A DNA stretch of 64,000 bases. Origin: a virus. The notes beneath the pieces are model-generated. The model saw only the letters and a program-made list of their open reading frames with translations. It ran no database searches and was not told where the DNA came from. Below are positions 59,313 to 64,000 of this stretch, piece after piece. The stretch's first letter is position 1. Every line of letters begins with the position of its first letter. The DNA is taken from positions 1-64,000 of IMG/VR virus record IMGVR_UViG_3300028388_004772, one strand, 5' to 3'. Made by a program: the position numbers and the translations under genes.

Positions 59313-60671
59313 TTAAATTGTAATAACTACTTTGATGTCTTCTGTCTGAAGAGCATCGCGCACAATTCTTGCTCTATTTTCAATATACAATACCTCACCA
59401 GAGAAAGGATTGAAAGAAGTAGAGAGACCTGCACTATCAATTATACCTGATCCAGAACCATCACTTTCTTCAAGTGTCTCACCATTCTGGAACGATTTGA
59501 ATCCTGTATTTTCATTCTGATGATAGTAAATATAATCACTATCTATCTCATCAATAAATGCACCAGCTCCAGATGTAGCCCCTCTGATAAATTTATCAGC
59601 TGTAAAGGAACTCGCTGCAGCGGTCATTCTATGATACTTTAATCCACGAGCTGTGAGAGAGGTCAACAATGTGTCACTATCAGGTAATGTAATATTACGC
59701 ATCACTGTAATTTGTCTAAAATCATTACCCAGAATAAATGCACCAGATTCAGAACCATCAGGCTTTGCGTTTAACATGATTGTTGATGCTTTAAGATCAT
59801 CTCTAATATCGGCACCAATACCATCCAAAGGACCAATAATTGGTCTCGCTGTTGCACCAGTTCCTCCACCACCTGAAATAACAATATCGGCGTGATCATA
59901 ACCCGATCCAAGACCTGCGGACTCATTATTCATTTCAATCTTAACGACAGCACCACCAGAAATTGTTGCTGTAGCTGCAGCATTTGAACCATTTCCATTG
60001 ATTGTTACTGTAGGAGCTGAAGTGTAACCAGAACCACCACTTGTCAGAGTAGCTCCAAGAATCTGGCCAGGAACTGCTGCTTCTTTAACTAATGCTTGGT
60101 CTCTTTCTAAACCAGTGTAAGCCCCTGAAGAGTCATCTAAAAACTGAACAGGAAGATAATTGGCTGATAAGAACGAGTTTGCTCTGGCTGCTGAAATCTG
60201 AAACAGATATTTCCATCTATACCCATCTGAAGTTTCGAATGCTTGTGTCTGACTAACACCGGCTGTTGAGTAACTAGGCAGAACTGTTGATGGAACCGAT
60301 TGTCCTAAGGCATTTTTACCCTGTTGTAAACAAATATAAACGTCATTATTTTCTGTTAACACGTAGTAAGGATTTGTAGGAATTCCTACAACATTATCAT
60401 TATATCCTGTGTAGGTTGTACCAGATGTCCAATTATATCTTGGGACAACAAAACTTGAACTGGCTACTTTTTTAACAGATTGAATATTATCCCTAGCTTC
60501 CCTCTCAGATCGAATTGTTCTCAAAGGTGAAGTTGGAGTATCTGTCTCATTATACTCATCAGACTTTCCAATACCAATGTAGTATTCATTAGTATCAGAA
60601 GAGCTCGAAATTTCAGTTAATAATAGATTCGTTAAAATTCTCTTTAGTGAATCTGTTACAATTGCAGCCAT
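59313..60671 (-). CDS. 8: Baseplate wedge protein gp8
   Basis: A 452-residue protein (T4 gp8 is 334). YYIGIGKSDEYN, then FVVPRYNWTSGTTYTGYNDN and DGYRWKYLFQISAARANSF match the gp8 pattern (T4: FITFGRSEPW, PRRDWGD, DGYVWEYLFEI). The end SGEVLYIENRARIVRDALQTEDIKVVITI parallels the T4 SGEMIYMENRPPIIMAMDQTEEINILFTF. The extra ~100 residues are a Gly-rich insert (SGGSGYTSAPTVTINGNGSN). gp8 dimers help build the wedge with gp6, gp7 and gp10. Confidence 0.92.
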   Translation of the reverse strand: MAAIVTDSLKRILTNLLLTEISSSSDTNEYYIGIGKSDEYNETDTPTSPLRTIRSEREARDNIQSVKKVASSSFVVPRYNWTSGTTYTGYNDNVVGIPTNPYYVLTENNDVYICLQQGKNALGQSVPSTVLPSYSTAGVSQTQAFETSDGYRWKYLFQISAARANSFLSANYLPVQFLDDSSGAYTGLERDQALVKEAAVPGQILGATLTSGGSGYTSAPTVTINGNGSNAAATATISGGAVVKIEMNNESAGLGSGYDHADIVISGGGGTGATARPIIGPLDGIGADIRDDLKASTIMLNAKPDGSESGAFILGNDFRQITVMRNITLPDSDTLLTSLTARGLKYHRMTAAASSFTADKFIRGATSGAGAFIDEIDSDYIYYHQNENTGFKSFQNGETLEESDGSGSGIIDSAGLSTSFNPFSGEVLYIENRARIVRDALQTEDIKVVITI

Positions 60672-60687
60672 TTGTATTTCCTATTGA

Positions 60688-61494
60688 TTATATGATGATC
60701 AATTCATCACGACCCACGAGATACCATTCGTCTCCATCCCAAATGCATTGAGCACCAGTACTTACCGGTAATGAAAACGATGATCCTTGAGCAAAAGCAG
60801 TCGGTGTTACTACCGCAGTATTTCCACCCTTGTTGGTGAAGAACTTTAATTCACCTACACTTGATCCAGAATCTAATGTCACCAACAACGGAGTTGGCTT
60901 ATTACATATAACATAAGTTGCTGTTGCTGGAACAGAGCCATCGGCATTTAACTCAATTGAACTAAATGAAATTAAGCCAAGTTGAACTGATCCTGATCCT
61001 TTACCAACAAGACTTAGGTTTACATTTGAGTCACCACCAGTTGCACTGATAATAGGTGGATTCCCTGTCGCAGCATTTGTCACTGTGATTTCGTTAACCG
61101 CAGAAGATGTAGTCGTGAATTTAACCAACTCATTTGAATTAGTATCAAGAATCTCATTAGTGATTGTTGGCGATGTAATCGTTGGTGTTGTTAATGTTTT
61201 ATTTGTAAGTGTCTGATTAGCAGTATCGACGACAGCAATACCACCAGAATCCGGTAAAGTGATGGTAATATTTTCAGTGAGAACATCGGATGCGATCAAT
61301 GATGTTGTAAATACTGATCCTGAGAATGAAACCCCACTATCTTGAAACGACATGACATTAGACAAGTTATCGCTGTCACCAAACTTTTGATAGATCTCTA
61401 GTAGAGTTTCATTGATCTTCTGACCCGCCTGACGAAGGGTATCCCCTGTCCCATCATTTGCTGAAGATCCTAAACTGATATTTTGTCTAGCCAT
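60688..61494 (-). CDS. Baseplate/fibre protein with gp10-like N-terminus
   Basis: A 268-residue protein. NISLGSSANDGTGDTLRQAGQKINETLLEIYQKFGDSD corresponds to the N-terminus of T4 gp10 (INIGNVVDDGTGDYLRKGGIKINENFDELYYELGDGD), which anchors gp10 in the wedge. The remainder is a beta-rich fibre-like body (QTLTNKTLTTPTITSPTITN) with an end WDGDEWYLVGRDELII. It is much shorter than gp10 (602 aa), so it may be the attachment part of a fibre or a reduced gp10. A late promoter and a hairpin lie just upstream. Confidence 0.75.
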   Translation of the reverse strand: MARQNISLGSSANDGTGDTLRQAGQKINETLLEIYQKFGDSDNLSNVMSFQDSGVSFSGSVFTTSLIASDVLTENITITLPDSGGIAVVDTANQTLTNKTLTTPTITSPTITNEILDTNSNELVKFTTTSSAVNEITVTNAATGNPPIISATGGDSNVNLSLVGKGSGSVQLGLISFSSIELNADGSVPATATYVICNKPTPLLVTLDSGSSVGELKFFTNKGGNTAVVTPTAFAQGSSFSLPVSTGAQCIWDGDEWYLVGRDELIII

Positions 61495-61512
61495 TCTTTT
61501 ACCCGTAAAAGA
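61495..61512 (-). promoter_or_regulatory. Hairpin abutting the start codon of the gp10-like gene
   Basis: TCTTTTA-CGGG-TAAAAGA on the minus strand forms a perfect 7-bp stem with a 4-base loop that ends at the ATG. Together with the late promoter it makes up nearly the entire leader, so initiation may depend on melting it. Confidence 0.45.
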
Positions 61513-61521
61513 CTTTAGTTT

Positions 61522-61529
61522 TATTTATA
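61522..61529 (-). promoter_or_regulatory. T4-type late promoter of the gp10-like gene
   Basis: Exact TATAAATA on the minus strand, 27 bases before the ATG at 61494 in the 35-base gap after the wedge-like gene. Confidence 0.65.
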
Positions 61530-62489
61530 TCAAATTGCCGAGTCACTTAGGTATCTTGTGAACATTGTGTTGTCCATTGTCTCGGTACTCAATGACATAT
61601 CTGGTCTGATTGTAACATCACTATCATCAAACTTGAAGCTGTTTGGTGATAACAATTCACTAATATCCTGATAGAAACTATCCAGTTGTGTAGAAGAGAT
61701 ATCTTCGTACGTACTGAGGATTTGAGATAGATCGATTCGCACATCGTCTCCTTGTGAGTCGTACAATCCTGTAAGCTGAGTGAATCCAGTGATAGGCGTA
61801 GCCGCTGGTGCAATATCTGCTGTAAGAACTCTTGTGTTCTGAGCAGAATCTAAAGGATCTTCTGAATTTGGCATACTATCAAACCCGAGATCAACATTAC
61901 CTTCGAGTTGAGCTTGTCCTGCAAAATAGAATCCGGCCGGATGAACAAACCGTTTGTATAATTCTTCATAATCAGAGACAGAAATACCAGACTTAATCAA
62001 AATAGAAAATGTTTGGTATAATGTGTCACTAATAATGAACTTTAATGATTCAGCTCCAATCTCAGATTGGCCAACAATGAACAATTGATCTTTTGGATAT
62101 TCTACTTCTACTTCACTATTAAAAAATGCTCTGAAAAACCCTTCAACTGATACCACAGACCCCTTGGATCTATAAAAACTTGACAATAGTTTTGTCATCA
62201 ATCTAGGTTGATCAAAGAAAGAGGCGACTTGCAGTCCGTTGCCGATTTCACTAATCAGGGCATCCAGATACTGTTCCTCTGTGACACTTATGTCACGAAC
62301 AGAAAATAGACTGTTAATTTCTGTGCCAAAGGATCCTGTAGTACTACTGTCCAAGTAATCGTAATATTTTTCTAGAAATGTAACAAGTGTGGGATACTCA
62401 CTGAGATAAAACTCAGGAAGAACTTCCCTAACCTTTCTGTTAGCAAAGTTAATATCCCTTCTATTGTTGTCCTCTAGAATATGTGTCAT
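61530..62489 (-). CDS. Baseplate wedge-like structural protein, 319 aa
   Basis: A 319-residue protein. The N-terminus (REVLPEFYLSEYPTLVTFLEKYYDYLDSS) and the segment SFYRSKGSVVSVEGFFRAFFN are characteristic of a protein family found next to gp6 in marine T4-like phages. It occupies the place of T4 gp7 but is far shorter (T4 gp7 is 1032 aa). The C-terminus is acidic and Ser-rich. It overlaps the gp6 stop by 4 bases (ATGA), so the two are coupled. Identity with gp7 is not claimed. Confidence 0.75.
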   Translation of the reverse strand: MTHILEDNNRRDINFANRKVREVLPEFYLSEYPTLVTFLEKYYDYLDSSTTGSFGTEINSLFSVRDISVTEEQYLDALISEIGNGLQVASFFDQPRLMTKLLSSFYRSKGSVVSVEGFFRAFFNSEVEVEYPKDQLFIVGQSEIGAESLKFIISDTLYQTFSILIKSGISVSDYEELYKRFVHPAGFYFAGQAQLEGNVDLGFDSMPNSEDPLDSAQNTRVLTADIAPAATPITGFTQLTGLYDSQGDDVRIDLSQILSTYEDISSTQLDSFYQDISELLSPNSFKFDDSDVTIRPDMSLSTETMDNTMFTRYLSDSAI

Positions 62490-64000
62490 GTTGTCAACGA
62501 CACCGCTGTATTCTGATAATCAATTACAGACTGGGTGACTGACAGAGCTGGATCAAGTGCCAGAATATAATTTCTTAATGGTTTAATTGTACTTTGATTT
62601 GCTGGAGTTACCGACACTTTGATTGCTGATCCTTCATATGCAGTTGGAAGGAATCCATCAATACTAACTGTACCAGATGTAGCATTAAAGGAACCAACAT
62701 TATCAAGTTGTACTACACCAGCCAAATTGACAATTTGTAATTTAGTTGAACTAAGCTGATTTCTGATAAAACATGATTGATCGTTGTATGTGAACCTTGA
62801 TGATGTAACAATGTAGTTGACATCATCAGCTGCTGCGATCGCAGCTGGGTATGCCAGAGTGTAATCGCTTATAGTCGTTAAGGATGGTGTGATTCTCAAC
62901 TGAAGTTTAATGTTCATCCTCGAGTTGAGAATAGCAGGCGCCAGCCCATCAATCTCTGCAAGTAGATTAGATCTTCTAAATGTTTTACCAAACGAGTTAA
63001 GATTAGTGGCAAAATAAGATTGAACAGTGTCTTGTACATCATTCTCAACTGCCTTTGGTGACAAACCAGTCAAATCAGGATCGAGATTAAATATTGTTTC
63101 AATTTCTAGGAATGTATTGGTAGGATCAGTGAATACGGTATCGATTGACATAATAGCCAAGTTATCAGAAAGATTGATTATAATCTGATCTTTGACAGTT
63201 TGTTGTACACTAGCAGAGATGTTATCTTTGAATTTTAATGAAACATATACTCGACCATATACTGGTGGAACATTATCATTTCCACCCCAGGCAATTACAT
63301 CCTCCAAATACGATGAGTAATTTTCAAGAATGAGAGCTTTGTAATCTTCCGCTGTTACCATTCTTTGTTGGGAGGCAAATGATAGCGGAGCATTACCCTT
63401 GATTGAAGAAATTGACTCTTTAGCATCCCCACCCGAGGATTCTGAAACAACAGTCGTGGTCAAAGTATAATCTGTACCCTCAATTGTTACTGATTCATCC
63501 GCCAAGAATGTGTCAGCTCCATTGGCAGCTGCGCCTGCCGTAGAAAGATAAGTAATTACAATTTTGTTTCCTGCAACAGGAGCCTTGCCAAGAACATTAC
63601 CGTTGGAGAATGTTACTTCATAATAACCGTTCGGAGCTTCTCTCACAATATAAATTGTCGAATCATTATCAATTCTAACAGCTCGGTTGACTTCAATGTA
63701 TGTTTCAAATGAAGAAGAGGTCACTGTGTCGTATACATTAACGACCATCGTGGATGTATCAATTGTTTCATCAGGGATTACATATACCTGATCATCAGCA
63801 GTGTCCCCTACTAAAAATGTTTTAGTTTTCAGTGTCCCTTCTGTCAATTCAATATTTGTCGAACCCCCAATTGTCTCAAATGTAAACAGACCACTTCCGT
63901 TGTTGTATCCAATATATTCTTCAAGTGTCTGAAAACTATAGGATATATTATCAACTTCGGCCGTAAATGTTGTATTGGCTGGTAATGAAATAAATGTTGG
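62486..64000 (-). CDS. 6: Baseplate wedge protein gp6 (5' end beyond window)
   Basis: The reading frame is open to the right edge: 504 codons are visible and no stop occurs before 64000, so the N-terminus is missing. A TTG at 63847 is only an internal codon. It shows the baseplate-J/gp6 core APLSFASQQRMVTAEDYKALI, YLEDVIAWGGNDNVPPVYGRVYVSL and the C-terminal SQSVIDY-type end. gp6 (660 aa in T4) forms the inner ring of the wedge. The stop overlaps the next gene by ATGA. Confidence 0.85.
   Translation of the reverse strand, partial: PTFISLPANTTFTAEVDNISYSFQTLEEYIGYNNGSGLFTFETIGGSTNIELTEGTLKTKTFLVGDTADDQVYVIPDETIDTSTMVVNVYDTVTSSSFETYIEVNRAVRIDNDSTIYIVREAPNGYYEVTFSNGNVLGKAPVAGNKIVITYLSTAGAAANGADTFLADESVTIEGTDYTLTTTVVSESSGGDAKESISSIKGNAPLSFASQQRMVTAEDYKALILENYSSYLEDVIAWGGNDNVPPVYGRVYVSLKFKDNISASVQQTVKDQIIINLSDNLAIMSIDTVFTDPTNTFLEIETIFNLDPDLTGLSPKAVENDVQDTVQSYFATNLNSFGKTFRRSNLLAEIDGLAPAILNSRMNIKLQLRITPSLTTISDYTLAYPAAIAAADDVNYIVTSSRFTYNDQSCFIRNQLSSTKLQIVNLAGVVQLDNVGSFNATSGTVSIDGFLPTAYEGSAIKVSVTPANQSTIKPLRNYILALDPALSVTQSVIDYQNTAVSLTT

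Noticed and set aside
63845-63847. TTG at 63845-63847 as the start of a 453-residue gp6
   Set aside because: The frame stays open to the window edge with gp6-like sequence upstream, so this is an internal codon.

Overview
The window is a 64 kb piece of a T4-like myovirus, most likely a marine one. Nearly every gene lies on the minus strand, so transcription runs from high to low coordinates. The T4 core is plain to see: baseplate gp6 and gp8, neck gp13/14/15, terminase gp16/gp17, sheath gp18, tube gp19, portal gp20, prohead gp67/21/22, capsid gp23, gp3, UvsY, UvsW, sigma gp55, gp47/46, clamp gp45, clamp loader gp44/62 and RegA. An Hsp20 chaperone, a probable peroxiredoxin, AT-rich DNA and Asp/Ser-rich (DSD) fibre proteins suggest a marine host. 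No photosynthesis genes are seen, so a pelagiphage-like host (Pelagibacter or another heterotroph) is my guess rather than a cyanobacterium. No tRNA, CRISPR array, insertion sequence or integrase was found. No stretch over 300 bases lacks a gene; the longest gap is about 120 bases upstream of gene 55.

Layout in order of transcription. (1) 64000-52930: baseplate and structural genes: gp6 (cut by the window edge), a wedge-like protein, a protein with a gp10-like N-terminus, gp8, a 1749-residue structural protein and two smaller virion proteins. (2) 52948-41830: an accessory island of about 11 kb. It holds five radical-SAM enzymes (one with an apparent cobalamin-binding N-terminus), four small 2-oxoglutarate/Fe(II) oxygenase-like proteins, a cupin, four unrecognised proteins, and a 199-residue structural-looking protein ending in three Cys-His-x-Ser repeats. 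It looks like a phage-encoded peptide/protein modification (RiPP-like) system and is the most unusual part of the window. (3) 41759-26537: virion and fibre genes, including a 1406-residue fibre with a cupredoxin-like motif and five paralogous adhesins that share an N-terminal module but carry different tips (seven-bladed FG-GAP propeller, glycine-rich, concanavalin/LamG-like). (4) 26490-11432: neck, packaging, tail and head genes, with two more FG-GAP adhesin genes (one frameshifted) inserted between prohead genes 67 and 21. (5) 11349-2185: gp3, recombination, late sigma factor and replication genes. (6) 2185-1: small accessory genes, Hsp20, an M15 peptidase (probable endolysin) and the start of a peroxiredoxin-like gene.

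Regulation. T4-type late promoters (TATAAATA on the minus strand) lie before gp3, the small prohead gene, gp18 (a tandem pair), gp13, two fibre genes and the gp10-like gene. One more lies inside the radical-SAM gene just upstream of the Cys-His-x-Ser protein. A perfect intrinsic terminator follows gp23. Gene 55 has a sigma70-type promoter with a palindrome over its -10 box, and a second sigma70-type promoter nearby points the other way.

How it fits together: gp55 with the gp45 clamp (loaded by gp44/62) would switch on the TATAAATA promoters. gp46/47, UvsW and UvsY support recombination-dependent replication. The structural genes build head, tail and a varied adhesin set, and the island may chemically modify one of the virion proteins.
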